A DNA stretch of 64,000 nt from contig NZ_JBOUVX010000003.1 in assembly GCF_050789285.1 (NCBI RefSeq), positions 372,001-436,000 of the forward strand. Reading direction: 5' to 3'. This DNA is from CAVPWP01 sp050789285. GTDB lineage: Bacteria > Pseudomonadota > Alphaproteobacteria > Rhodobacterales > Rhodobacteraceae. Shown here in pieces: positions 17,187 to 25,868 of the stretch (position 1 is its first letter; every line of letters begins with the position of its first letter). Made by a program: the position numbers and the translations under genes. The notes under the pieces were generated by a model that did not search any database, was not told the origin of the DNA, and saw only the letters and a program-made list of their open reading frames with translations.

Positions 17187-17636
17187 TCACTTGGCAGCGG
17201 CAGCAGCTTTCTTGGCGGCGGCGGTCACGTCGGCGGTCGCCTTCTTGACGGCGGCGGTCGCGTCCTCGCTGATGTCCTTGCCGGTGGCGAGCATCAGTTC
17301 GACCGTCTCCATCTGGACCTTCTTCGCGACTTCGGCGAAGGCGGCCATGTTCTCGGCGGCCATTTCGGCCTGGGCCGAGGCGAAATCGGTCATCGCCTTG
17401 CCGTAGTCAGCCGGCTCTTCCTTGACGGCGGTGACGGTCGACAGCTTGGCAAGCGTGTCCTTCGTCCACTTCGCGGAAATCTCGGTCGACTTCTCGGCGG
17501 CCTCGAAGGCCACTTTCGACATCTTGTCGGCAAGGGCGGCCTGCGTCTTGAAGGCGTCCTGCATCGCGGACATGTCAACCGGGAACGCGCCCATCATGTC
17601 CTTCATCATCTTGGTGTAGTCTTGGGTCTTCGCCAT
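17187..17636 (-). CDS. phaP: Phasin (PHA granule-associated protein)
   Basis: A 149-residue amphipathic helical protein of the phasin_2 type: Met-rich N-terminus (MMKDMMGAF), a long helix, and an Ala/Lys-rich C-terminus ending AAAKKAAAAAK. Phasins coat PHA granules and control their size and number. The ATG is preceded by GGAGCG at good spacing. Its promoter carries two PhaR-type boxes, in line with the known repression of phasin genes when no granules are present. Confidence 0.92.
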   Translation of the reverse strand: MAKTQDYTKMMKDMMGAFPVDMSAMQDAFKTQAALADKMSKVAFEAAEKSTEISAKWTKDTLAKLSTVTAVKEEPADYGKAMTDFASAQAEMAAENMAAFAEVAKKVQMETVELMLATGKDISEDATAAVKKATADVTAAAKKAAAAAK

Positions 17637-17690
17637 TGTCTTCGCTCCACGATCCTGCGGGACCGGGCCCGCGTTTCTGCATCTGCGAAG

Positions 17691-17719
17691 AATATGCCTC
17701 CTGCGCCGCAGCATTTCAA
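17691..17719 (-). promoter_or_regulatory. phaP promoter
   Basis: On the minus strand, TTGAAA (17714-17719) and CATATT (17691-17696) are separated by exactly 17 bases. A PhaR-type box sits within the spacer, so bound PhaR would block RNA polymerase directly. Confidence 0.6.
17701..17711. promoter_or_regulatory. PhaR operator candidate 1
   Basis: CTGC-N3-GCAG dyad between the -35 and -10 elements of the phaP promoter. TGC-rich dyads of this form are described for PhaR of Rhodobacter and Paracoccus. Confidence 0.7.
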
Positions 17720-17730
17720 GAGGGAAAATG

Positions 17731-17741
17731 CTGCAGTGCAG
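17731..17741. promoter_or_regulatory. PhaR operator candidate 2
   Basis: A second exact CTGC-N3-GCAG dyad, 30 bases (about three helical turns) upstream of the first with respect to phaP transcription. The phasing would allow cooperative binding of PhaR. Confidence 0.7.
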
Positions 17742-17765
17742 AAAATCTCTGCGGACCCTTGGAAA

Positions 17766-19577
17766 TCAGGACTTCGGAACCTCGACCACATAGGAACCGG
17801 GCGCGTCGGCCAGGGGTTTGTGCCGGGCGTCGCCGGGCTGCCGGGCGGGAACCCGCTTGCCCGACCGCGCCTCAAGCCACGCGCCCCAGCGCGGCCACCA
17901 CGATCCTTCGTGGAAGGCGGCCCCCGCGCGCCAGTCATCATGCGACAGCGTCAGGTCGTCGTTCGTGTAGTGGCCGTATTTCTTCTTGGACGGCGGGTTG
18001 ATGATCCCCGCGATGTGGCCCGACTCCGACAGGATGAAGGTCTTGTCGTCCGACCCCATCTGCCGGATGCCGTCATAGCTCGATTTCCAGGCCGCGATGT
18101 GGTCGGTCTCGCAGGCGATCGCGCACAGCGGCACGTCGACATCGCCGATGCGCAACGTCTCGCCGCAGAAGTCGACGCCCTCGGGGCTGGCGAAGCGGTT
18201 CTCCTGACACAGCCAGCGCAGGTATTCCATCGCCATGCGCGCGGGCAGGTTCGTGCCGTCGCCATTCCAGAACAGCAGGTCGAAGGCGGGCGGCGCCTCG
18301 CCCATCATGTAGCTGCGGATGGCGGGCGTGTAGATCAGGTCGTTCGAGCGCAGGAAACTGAAGGTCCGGCTCATGAAGAAGGACGACAGGATGCCCCGGT
18401 CGGACACCTCGCGCTCGATCCCGTCGACGAAATCGTCGTCGAGGAACACGCCCACCTCGCCCTGGTCGCTGAAGTCGGTGAGCGTGGTGAAGAAGGTGGC
18501 GCTTTTCACCGACTTGTCCTTGCGCTTCTTCAGAAGCGACAGCACCAGCGACAGCGTGGTGCCCGCGATGCAGTAGCCCACCACGTTGACCTTCGCTTCC
18601 CCGGTGATCGCCTTCACCTCGTCGATGGCGGCCAGATAGCCCTCCTCGACATAGGTATCGAGTCCCACGTCGCGATAGCTCGGGTCGGGGTTCTTCCAGC
18701 TGACCACGAACAGCGTGAAGCCCTGATCGACGATCCAGCGGATCAGGCTGTTCTGCGGCTTGAGGTCCATGATGTAGAACTTGTTGATCCAGGGCGGGAA
18801 GATCACCAGGGGCGTCTTGTGCACGGTCTCGGTGCGCGGCGCGTACTGGATCAGCTCGAACATGCGGTTGCGGAAGACGACCTTGCCTTCGGTCGTGGCG
18901 ATGTTGCCGCCGACCTGGAAGGCGTCCTTGTCGGCCAGCGTCACCAGCAGATCGCCATCGTTCGACTCGATGTCGCGCACCAGGTTCTGAAGGCCCTTCA
19001 CAAGGCTTTCGCCCTCGGTCTCGACGGCCTTGGCAAGGGCTTCGGGGTTGGTGCCCAGGAAATTCGCCGGGCTGAACATGTCCATCAACTGACGGCTGAA
19101 ATACTCGACCCGCTTGCGGTCCTTGTCGTCAAGCCCCTCGAGATCGGCCACGGCGTTGGCGATGGCTTCGGAGGAAAACAGGTACTGCTGCTTGAGGTAG
19201 TTGAAGTAGGGGTGCGTTTCCCACAGCGGGTTGGCGAAGCGGCGGTCCTTGGGGCTGCGGTCCTCGGGCGCGGCGATCTTGCCCTGCGCAAGCGTGTGCT
19301 GCGCCTCGACCGCGTGCTTGAGCGCCTTGCCCCAGTACGAGATCTGGTGCTCGAGTATCTTCGAGGGGTTGGCCATCATCTCGGCCATGTAGGCGGCGGC
19401 GGCCTTCATCATCAGGTCGTGGCTGGGGGCCTGAAGGCTGTGGTCCACCTGCTTCTTGTGCGCGATCGCATTGACCAGCCGTTGCGACAGTTCCTCGATC
19501 AGGACAAGGTTCTCGGCCAGCCGATCGGCGTGGCCGGGGTCCGAAGTGTCAACCTTACCCGTTTCTTCAGTTGTCAT
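17766..19577 (-). CDS. phaC: Class I polyhydroxyalkanoate synthase
   Basis: A 603-residue class I PHA synthase. The N-terminal PhaC_N domain includes WETHPYFNYLKQQYL; the catalytic domain has the lipase-like box GYCIAG with nucleophile C336, the aspartate in CETDHIAAW and the histidine in SGHIAGIINPP. It polymerises (R)-3-hydroxyacyl-CoA, usually 3-hydroxybutyryl-CoA, on the granule surface. GGAAGG precedes the ATG. It is divergent from phaZ and upstream of phaP and phaR on the same strand; no terminator separates it from phaP. Confidence 0.96.
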   Translation of the reverse strand: MTTEETGKVDTSDPGHADRLAENLVLIEELSQRLVNAIAHKKQVDHSLQAPSHDLMMKAAAAYMAEMMANPSKILEHQISYWGKALKHAVEAQHTLAQGKIAAPEDRSPKDRRFANPLWETHPYFNYLKQQYLFSSEAIANAVADLEGLDDKDRKRVEYFSRQLMDMFSPANFLGTNPEALAKAVETEGESLVKGLQNLVRDIESNDGDLLVTLADKDAFQVGGNIATTEGKVVFRNRMFELIQYAPRTETVHKTPLVIFPPWINKFYIMDLKPQNSLIRWIVDQGFTLFVVSWKNPDPSYRDVGLDTYVEEGYLAAIDEVKAITGEAKVNVVGYCIAGTTLSLVLSLLKKRKDKSVKSATFFTTLTDFSDQGEVGVFLDDDFVDGIEREVSDRGILSSFFMSRTFSFLRSNDLIYTPAIRSYMMGEAPPAFDLLFWNGDGTNLPARMAMEYLRWLCQENRFASPEGVDFCGETLRIGDVDVPLCAIACETDHIAAWKSSYDGIRQMGSDDKTFILSESGHIAGIINPPSKKKYGHYTNDDLTLSHDDWRAGAAFHEGSWWPRWGAWLEARSGKRVPARQPGDARHKPLADAPGSYVVEVPKS

Positions 19578-19610
19578 ATTCGGCCTTCCGGATTACTTTG
19601 CGCCTGCAGC

Positions 19611-19624
19611 ATCACATATGTGAT
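19611..19624. promoter_or_regulatory. Perfect 14-base palindrome in the phaC-phaZ intergenic region
   Basis: ATCACATATGTGAT is fully symmetric and lies centrally in the 132-base divergent region, where it could control both genes. It does not match the CTGC-N3-GCAG PhaR pattern, so another regulator, or a shared promoter core, is possible. Confidence 0.45.
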
Positions 19625-19709
19625 CGCCATGTGTGGTGCCCGAGTTTACCGTCGCGACTTCCGGGGGGCAAAGCGACTTTTGCGCCGGGGCGTCCCGGGA
19701 AGGAGACCC

Positions 19710-20978
19710 ATGCGCTACATGCTCACGTACGACTTCATGGAGTCGATGCGCAACACCAATCAATGGCTCGGCGCAAGCGCCAAGGCCATGGCCTCCTACC
19801 CTGCGACGGGCCTCGTGCCGCATCCGGCGTTCCAGCTGATGCGCGCCTGGGGCGAGGTGACCGAGCGCGCGTTCGAACGGATGGTCGCCAAACCCGACTG
19901 GAACGTCTCGATCGTGGTGGGCGAGGACGGGCGCGATCACCTTGTCCAGATCCAGACCGAAGTGTCGCGCCCCTTCGGGGACCTGATCCGGTTCCGCGTG
20001 ACCGGACGGCCCGAAAAACCGCGCCGCGTGCTGCTGGTGGCGCCGATGTCGGGCCATTACGCGACCCTTCTGCGGTCGACCGTCAAAAGCCTTCTGGTCG
20101 ACTGCGAGGTCTGGGTCACCGACTGGCACAACGCCCGCGACATTCCCGTCAGTGCCGGCAAGTTCGACATCGAGGACTACACCCTCTACCTGATGGACTT
20201 CATGCGCCACATGGGCCCCGACACCCACGTGATCGCGATCTGCCAGCCCGCGCCGCTTGCTCTGGCCGCGACCGCCTACCTGGCCGAGCTTGAACCCGAC
20301 GCGCAGCCCCGCACGCTGACGCTGATCGGCGGGCCGATCGACCCCGACGCTGCCCCGACGGATGTCACCGACTTCGGGCGCCGGGTGACCATGGGCCAGC
20401 TCGAACACCTTGCGCTGCAGCGCGTGGGCTTCAAGTACCCCGGCGTCGGGCGTATGGTCTATCCGGGCCTTGCCCAGTTGACGTCGTTCGTATCGATGAA
20501 CGCCGAGACCCATTCCAAGGCCTTCTTTGAACAGATCGTCCGCGTCGCCAAGGGCGAGGCGTCCGAGAACGACCGCCACAACAAGTTCTACGACGAATAC
20601 CTCGCCGTGATGGACATGACCGCCGAGTTCTACCTGTCGACGGTCGAGCGTATCTTCAAGGAACGCGAGATTGCCCGGAACCGCTTCATCGTGGCCGGCC
20701 ACCAGGTCGACATCGGCAAGATCAACTCGGTCGCCGTCAAGGTCGTCGAGGGCGAGAAGGACGATATCTCGGCCCCCGGCCAGTGCCTAGCCGCGCTTGA
20801 CCTCTGCACCGGCCTGCCCCCCGAGAAGAAGGCGTTTCACCGCGAACCCGGCGCCGGGCACTATGGCATCTTCGCCGGCCGCAGCTGGCGAAACAACATC
20901 CGGCCGCTGGTGCTCAACTTCATCGACGCCAATTCCGGCGGTCCGCGCCGGGGCGGCCCCTTCAAGGTCGTCGGCTGA
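19710..20978 (+). CDS. phaZ: Intracellular polyhydroxyalkanoate depolymerase
   Basis: A 422-residue intracellular PHB depolymerase with no signal peptide (MRYMLTYDFMESMR start is characteristic). The nucleophile is C178 in ICQPAP, as in the cysteine-type PhaZ of Cupriavidus and Paracoccus; a histidine in GAGHYGIF is near the C-terminus. It mobilises stored polymer. AGGAGA precedes ATG 19710. Transcribed away from phaC, so synthesis and degradation genes share one regulatory region. Confidence 0.94.
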   Translation: MRYMLTYDFMESMRNTNQWLGASAKAMASYPATGLVPHPAFQLMRAWGEVTERAFERMVAKPDWNVSIVVGEDGRDHLVQIQTEVSRPFGDLIRFRVTGRPEKPRRVLLVAPMSGHYATLLRSTVKSLLVDCEVWVTDWHNARDIPVSAGKFDIEDYTLYLMDFMRHMGPDTHVIAICQPAPLALAATAYLAELEPDAQPRTLTLIGGPIDPDAAPTDVTDFGRRVTMGQLEHLALQRVGFKYPGVGRMVYPGLAQLTSFVSMNAETHSKAFFEQIVRVAKGEASENDRHNKFYDEYLAVMDMTAEFYLSTVERIFKEREIARNRFIVAGHQVDIGKINSVAVKVVEGEKDDISAPGQCLAALDLCTGLPPEKKAFHREPGAGHYGIFAGRSWRNNIRPLVLNFIDANSGGPRRGGPFKVVG

Positions 20979-20997
20979 CAGCGCGCGGGCGCGCGCC

Positions 20998-22257
20998 TCA
21001 GCGTTCCGGTGGGGTCCAGTCCGCCGGCGGAACGCCCCGCCTGCGCAGACGCAGCGCAAGGCCCAGCGCCACCCCGACGCCGATCGCCACCGTCAGGTCG
21101 GCCAGCACGGTCAGCACCAGCGTCAGCCCCATCAGCACCTGATCGGACCGACGGTCCTTCAGATAGCCGCGCCAGCGGTGCGGCTCGCTCATGTTCCAGG
21201 CGGTCAGGATCAGCAGCGCGGCCAGCGCCGGCATGGCCAGTTGCCCCGCCAGCGGCGAAGCCACAAGCAGGATGACAAGGATCGCAAGCGCATGGACGAT
21301 GCCCGCGACCGGGCTGCGTGCGCCCGCGCGGATGTTGGTGGCCGTGCGCGCGATGGCGCCGGTCGCGGGCAGGCCGGCGAACAGCGCCGAGCCGATGTTC
21401 GCCGCGCCCTGGGCCAGGATCTCGGCGTTGGGGCGGTGGCGGTCGTCGATCATGCGGTCGGCGACCATGGCCGACAGAAGCGATTCGACGCCGGCGAGAA
21501 AGGCGATGATCAGGGCTGAAGGCAAAAGCTCGACCAGCCGCGCCGGGGTGATCTCGGGCAGGGCCGGCGCGGGAAGCCGGGCGGGCAGATCGCCGAAGCG
21601 CGACACGATGGTGTCGACCGGCAGCGCCATCAGCGCCACGGCGGCCGAGGTCAGCCCCACCGCCACGATCAGGCCCGGCAGGCGCGGCGCGGCGCGGCGG
21701 AAGACGACGATCAGAACCATCGTCACCAGGCCGACCGCCAGTGCCGCCGGCACGGTCTGGCCACGCGCCTCCCACAGGGCGGCAAGCTTGGGCAGGACCT
21801 CGGCCGGAACGTCGGCCCCGATGCCCAGAAGGTCCCTCAGCTGGCTCGTCGCGATGATGACGGCGATCCCGATGGTAAAGCCGTTGATGACCGGTTCGGG
21901 GACATAGCTCACCAGCCGCCCCGCCTTCAGAAACCCCGCGACGACGAGGATCACCCCGGCCATCAGCGTGGCCAGCACGAGCCCGTCATAACCGTATTCG
22001 GCGATCACCCCGAACACGACCACGATGAAGGCGCCGGTGGGCCCGCCGATCTGCACCCGGCTGCCCCCCAGAAGCGAAATCAGGAACCCCGCGACGATCG
22101 CCGTGACAAGCCCGGTGGCAGGTTCCGCGCCCGAGGCGATGGCGATCGCAAGGCTGAGCGGCAGCGCGACCATCGCCACGGTCAGCCCGGCGAAGACATC
22201 GGCCGCGAAGTCCGACGCCCGATAGCCGGGAAGCGTGCTCAGGATCTTGGGTTTCAT
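20998..22257 (-). CDS. SulP-family anion transporter without STAS domain
   Basis: A 419-residue inner-membrane protein with about 10-12 membrane segments. SulP signatures include LTVAMVALPLSLAIAIASG, GGPTGAFIVVVFG and GFTIGIAVIIA. Typical SulP proteins have 500 or more residues and end in a cytosolic STAS domain; this one stops after the last membrane segment. The cargo may be sulfate, bicarbonate, or a dicarboxylate. ATG 22257 (MKPKILSTLPGYR) is chosen; an upstream frame extends 21 residues without support. Convergent with phaZ, 19 bases apart. Confidence 0.87.
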   Translation of the reverse strand: MKPKILSTLPGYRASDFAADVFAGLTVAMVALPLSLAIAIASGAEPATGLVTAIVAGFLISLLGGSRVQIGGPTGAFIVVVFGVIAEYGYDGLVLATLMAGVILVVAGFLKAGRLVSYVPEPVINGFTIGIAVIIATSQLRDLLGIGADVPAEVLPKLAALWEARGQTVPAALAVGLVTMVLIVVFRRAAPRLPGLIVAVGLTSAAVALMALPVDTIVSRFGDLPARLPAPALPEITPARLVELLPSALIIAFLAGVESLLSAMVADRMIDDRHRPNAEILAQGAANIGSALFAGLPATGAIARTATNIRAGARSPVAGIVHALAILVILLVASPLAGQLAMPALAALLILTAWNMSEPHRWRGYLKDRRSDQVLMGLTLVLTVLADLTVAIGVGVALGLALRLRRRGVPPADWTPPER

Positions 22258-22346
22258 GACGTCCGAAGGGTGGCGGCGCCGAAGGATTGTGCGAAAGCTT
22301 TCCCCGGATTGGCGGGGCATTACAAGAGGTCCCGCCGACGCCGGCG

Positions 22347-23057
22347 CTACTTCAGCAGAAGCGTTCCCGACAGCCAGCGTCGCAGCGCCTCGGTTGTCGC
22401 GTCAGGCTCCTCGAGCGTCGGCAGATGCCCGGCATCCTCGAGAATCTCGAGCGTCGCCCCCGGCACGAGGCCCGCCATCAGGTCGTGCCGCCGCACCGGA
22501 CACAGCCCGTCGTGCCGCCCGCACAGGATCAGCGTCGGCACCTTCACGCCGCGCAGCGTCCGCTGCTGGTCGGGCCGGCGCTGCAGCGCGCGCGACTGGC
22601 GCACATAGACCCCGGGTCCCAGATCCAGCGCCATCTGCATCACGGACTTCAGCACCCTGGCCCGGCCGGGCCCTGGCGCAAGGTAGGCGGGCTTCATGTC
22701 CTCGGCCATGACTTCGGCCAGGCGCCCCGCCTTCGCGCGGGCGATCTGCGGTTCGCGGGCGGCGGCCTGCACCGGCGTCTCGCTCAGCGGCGTGGTGTCC
22801 ATCAGCGCAAGCCGCGTCACCCGCATCGGCACCCGCCGCATGATCTCCATCGCGACGATCCCACCCATCGACAGGCCCGCCAGCGCGAATTTCGGCGGCG
22901 CGTGAAAGATGATCTGGTCGGCCATCGCTTCCACGGTGTCGGCACCGGTGAGGGCAGCGACCTGAACCGCACGCTCGCGCGACAGGGCCGCGATCTGCGC
23001 CGCGTAAAGACGCGCGTCGCACATCATGCCGGGAACAAGCAACAGCGGTTCGACCAT
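22347..23057 (-). CDS. Alpha/beta hydrolase
   Basis: A 236-residue cytosolic hydrolase: GLSMGG nucleophile elbow with S63, acid in CGRHDGLCP, histidine in DAGHLPTLE. It resembles the BioH/PcaD-like group of small hydrolases, but the substrate is not recognisable. It follows the DUF3572 gene by 37 bases on the same strand. Confidence 0.82.
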   Translation of the reverse strand: MVEPLLLVPGMMCDARLYAAQIAALSRERAVQVAALTGADTVEAMADQIIFHAPPKFALAGLSMGGIVAMEIMRRVPMRVTRLALMDTTPLSETPVQAAAREPQIARAKAGRLAEVMAEDMKPAYLAPGPGRARVLKSVMQMALDLGPGVYVRQSRALQRRPDQQRTLRGVKVPTLILCGRHDGLCPVRRHDLMAGLVPGATLEILEDAGHLPTLEEPDATTEALRRWLSGTLLLK

Positions 23058-23094
23058 CAGACGGCCCCCGCCCTGCCAAGGCGCCCCGCGCCGG

Positions 23095-23373
23095 TCATGT
23101 CCAATGCACGCTGTCGCCGCCCGGCAACGCCGCGCGCGCAGCGGCCGGTTCGGTGAAGGCGCGTCCCGTCGCGCGGCAGAAGCCGATCACCCAGGCATCG
23201 TCCATCAACAGGAAATCAAGGACCGAGGCCAGGAAGTCCGGCGTGTCGGCACGGCCGCGCAGGTCTGCGGGCGAGGCGCCCGTCGCGCCAAGAAAGACGC
23301 CCAGAAGGTCCTCCTGCGCCGCGATCCACGCCAGCGCCTCGGCGGCCAGCGTCTCGGCTCCCTCGCGCGTCAT
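23095..23373 (-). CDS. DUF3572 family protein
   Basis: A 92-residue helical protein conserved in alphaproteobacteria (AETLAAEALAWIAAQED and LDFLLMDDAWVIGFCRA blocks). Function unknown. It is divergent from the pleD-like gene; in related genomes DUF3572 genes are often found beside divK/pleD, suggesting a link to that signalling module. ATG 23373 gives the family length. Confidence 0.78.
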   Translation of the reverse strand: MTREGAETLAAEALAWIAAQEDLLGVFLGATGASPADLRGRADTPDFLASVLDFLLMDDAWVIGFCRATGRAFTEPAAARAALPGGDSVHWT

Positions 23374-23435
23374 TGCCCTGCCCCTTTCCGGCCCAGGCGG
23401 TCGTGCCGCCGGTCGAAATCCATTCTTAACCTTTG

Positions 23436-23449
23436 TCAGCAAATGCTGA
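23436..23449. promoter_or_regulatory. Inverted repeat in the DUF3572-pleD divergent region
   Basis: TCAGCA and TGCTGA six-base arms around AA lie midway in the 114-base region between the two divergent starts. A possible operator. Confidence 0.3.
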
Positions 23450-23487
23450 AGCAAACCAGATCAATTGGAGTCAAATCGGGTAAAGCG

Positions 23488-24891
23488 ATGGCCGGCCGCA
23501 TCCTCATCGTCGACGACCAGACCGGCGGGCGGCTTTGCCTGCGCGTCCGGCTGACCGAGGCACGCTATGACGTGACCGCGGCCGCGTCGGGTGCCGAGGC
23601 GCTTGCCGCGCTGGCCTCGGCGCCCGCCGACCTTGCGATCGTCGATGCCACACTGGGCGATGTGCCCGCGGCCGAGCTTTGCCGGCGGATGAAGGCCGAC
23701 CCGGGCCTGCGCGACATTCCGGTGCTGATCCTGTCGGACAGCCGCGACCGCGCGGGCCGGATCGCGGCGCTTCGCGCCGGCGCCGAGGATGTCATGGCGA
23801 AGCCCGTTCTCGACGCCGCGTTGCTGGCGCGGGTGCGCAGTCTGTTGCGTGTGCGCGAGACGCGCAGCGAAACCCGGCGGCGCGACCAGACCGCCGCCGG
23901 CTTCGGCTTTGCCGAAGCGCCCGCCTCCTTCGAGGACCCCGGCCGCATCGCGCTGGTCGCGGCCGACGCCGCCACCGGCGACAGATGGCGTGACGGGCTT
24001 GGCGGCCTTGTCCCGGACCGGGTCGAGATGCTGTCGCCCGACGCCGCGCTGGACGAGGCGGACCGCGCGCGGGCGGCCGACGCCTTCGTGATCGACGCGG
24101 ACCTGCCCCGCCCGGGCGGCGGGCTGTCGCTTGTCACCGATCTGCGCAGCCGCCCGGGCACGCGGCACGCCGCGATCCTCTTCGCCCATCGCGACGAGGA
24201 TGCTGGCGCGGGCGCCGCGGCGCTTGATCTTGGCGCCAACGACCTTCTTCCGGTGCATGCCGATCCGGCCGAGATCGCGATCCGCCTGCGCGCCCAGCTT
24301 GACCGCAAGCGCGAATCCGACCGCCTGCGCCGCACCGTCGAGGATGGCCTGCGGCTGGCCGCCACCGACGCGCTGACCGGCCTTTTCAACCGGCGCTACG
24401 CGCTGGCCTATCTTGACCGGGTCGCGCGCGAGGCGGCGACGCGGGGCCAGCCCTATGCCGTGATGCTCGCCGACCTCGATCACTTCAAGCGCGTCAACGA
24501 CACGCTCGGCCACGCCGCGGGCGATGTGGTGCTGCGCACCGTGGCCACGCGCATCCGCGACGCGCTGCGCGGCGCCGACATGGTCGCCCGGCTTGGCGGA
24601 GAGGAATTCCTGATCGTGATGCCCGAGACCGATTTCGCGCGCGCGCTGCCCGCAGCCGAACGGCTGTGCCGCGCGGTGGCCGACCAGCCGGTGCCACTTG
24701 CCCAGGGCGCGGGCGCGCAGGCCGCAAGCGTCCGGGTCACGGTCAGCATCGGGGTGGCCGTCGGCGGCGGGCCGGGCAGCGATCTGTTCGAGACGCCGCA
24801 CGCGCTGATCGAAAAGGCGGACCGCGCGCTTTACCGAGCCAAGGCGCAGGGGCGAAACACCGTCACCGCCGACCGTCCCGAGGCGGCCTGA
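23488..24891 (+). CDS. pleD: PleD-like response regulator diguanylate cyclase (REC-REC-GGDEF)
   Basis: A 467-residue protein: REC1 (about 1-120; acidic D9-D10, phosphoacceptor D53, K105), REC2 (about 150-270; D203 kept, but the conserved lysine is replaced in LLPVH), and a GGDEF domain (about 285-460). The active site GGEEF is at 370-374 and an inhibitory site RGAD at 361-364, five residues upstream as in Caulobacter PleD. It should make cyclic di-GMP on phosphorylation and be product-inhibited. PleD controls cell polarity and motility-sessility in Caulobacter; divK is not adjacent here. Confidence 0.9.
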   Translation: MAGRILIVDDQTGGRLCLRVRLTEARYDVTAAASGAEALAALASAPADLAIVDATLGDVPAAELCRRMKADPGLRDIPVLILSDSRDRAGRIAALRAGAEDVMAKPVLDAALLARVRSLLRVRETRSETRRRDQTAAGFGFAEAPASFEDPGRIALVAADAATGDRWRDGLGGLVPDRVEMLSPDAALDEADRARAADAFVIDADLPRPGGGLSLVTDLRSRPGTRHAAILFAHRDEDAGAGAAALDLGANDLLPVHADPAEIAIRLRAQLDRKRESDRLRRTVEDGLRLAATDALTGLFNRRYALAYLDRVAREAATRGQPYAVMLADLDHFKRVNDTLGHAAGDVVLRTVATRIRDALRGADMVARLGGEEFLIVMPETDFARALPAAERLCRAVADQPVPLAQGAGAQAASVRVTVSIGVAVGGGPGSDLFETPHALIEKADRALYRAKAQGRNTVTADRPEAA

Positions 24892-24929
24892 GGCGGCCTG
24901 AGGGACGTGTCCGGCCGGCCCGGCGGCCC

Positions 24930-25448
24930 TCAGTCGCCGTCAGAGTCGCGACGGGGGCCGCGGCGCAACGACGCTTCAAGCCGGTCGGCGAAGGCGGCAC
25001 GCGCCTCGGGCGTCATCTGCGCCAGCTGTTCGACCAGCAACCGCTCGCCGATCATCTGCCGTTCGGTCGCCGCGCTGCGCTGCAACTGAAGAAGCGACTG
25101 CACCGCGAAGGGGTCGAAGGGATCGGCCCGCAGCGCGCCCAGAAGCGCCTCGAAGCGCAGGCGCAGCTCCTCGCGGTTCTGGCGCAGGGGTTCGTCCTCG
25201 CGCCGAAAGGCCTGGAACAGCGCGCGGCGATCGGCCGGCTCCAGGGCGCGGACGAAGGGCGTGGCGCCGATGTCGCGCGCGGCCTGGTCGATCCGGTCGT
25301 TGCGCGGCCCTTCGGGCGACAGCCAGGCGCCGCCGACAATCCCGAGGATCAGAAGATTGAGACCCAGCGAAGCGACAAGCGCCAGCTTGACCCAGCGCGC
25401 GGTCGGGGCGGTCTGTCGGGCGGTCTGCGAGGTCGGATCAGTGGCCAT
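24930..25448 (-). CDS. Periplasmic heavy-metal sensor-like protein (Spy/CpxP-like)
   Basis: A 172-residue protein anchored by one membrane segment (about 21-42), with a helical, Arg/Leu-rich periplasmic part (PADRRALFQAFRREDEPLRQ) of the metal_resist family. Such proteins bind metal or unfolded proteins in the periplasm. It is the last gene of the ECF sigma operon, three bases after the preceding gene, so it may be part of the signal-sensing arm. Confidence 0.75.
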   Translation of the reverse strand: MATDPTSQTARQTAPTARWVKLALVASLGLNLLILGIVGGAWLSPEGPRNDRIDQAARDIGATPFVRALEPADRRALFQAFRREDEPLRQNREELRLRFEALLGALRADPFDPFAVQSLLQLQRSAATERQMIGERLLVEQLAQMTPEARAAFADRLEASLRRGPRRDSDGD

Positions 25449-25451
25449 GGA

Positions 25452-25868
25452 TCATCCGTTCCATTCGTCGGCGGCGACATAGCCGGGAAGAAGCCCGCCC
25501 AGGTCATAGGTGGCCTCGTCCGTCCCGGTGCCAAGCGTCATCGCGCCAAGGTGGGGCTGGGCATACCCGATCCACAGGCCCGCGACCGTCGCGGTGGCCA
25601 GACCCGCCACCGCCGGCCAGCCGCCGATCGCCGCCAGCCAGTCCCCCAACCAGACCCCCGACCGGCCCTGCCGGCCATTGGCACGCGCGGATGCCGGCCC
25701 GGGTCGTGCCCGCGCGGCGGCCGTCGCTTCGGCCTCGGCCGCGATGCGCGCCAGCAGGTCCACGCCCGGTTCGGGGCGCTGCGCGCGCGCGGCGGCGAAG
25801 AAGTGGTCGAGGTCCGCCGCGTCCGGCCCCGGTGCGCCTTCGTTCTGCGGTCGATCAGTCATCGTCAT
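25452..25868 (-). CDS. Small single-span membrane protein, candidate anti-sigma factor
   Basis: A 138-residue protein: acidic N-terminal part (DAADLDHFFAAARAQRPEP), Ala/Arg-rich linker, one membrane segment near 85-102 (WPAVAGLATATVAGLWIGY) and a short periplasmic tail. It overlaps the 3' end of the ECF sigma gene by 14 bases. Location and single-span topology suggest an anti-sigma factor, but no zinc-binding ZAS motif is present. Not assigned to a family with certainty. Confidence 0.6.
   Translation of the reverse strand: MTMTDRPQNEGAPGPDAADLDHFFAAARAQRPEPGVDLLARIAAEAEATAAARARPGPASARANGRQGRSGVWLGDWLAAIGGWPAVAGLATATVAGLWIGYAQPHLGAMTLGTGTDEATYDLGGLLPGYVAADEWNG

Noticed and set aside
17064..20978. 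A plus-strand open frame of over 1,300 codons
   Set aside because: It runs antisense through phaR, phaP and phaC and only becomes coding at phaZ (19710). High GC removes stop codons from the shadow frame.
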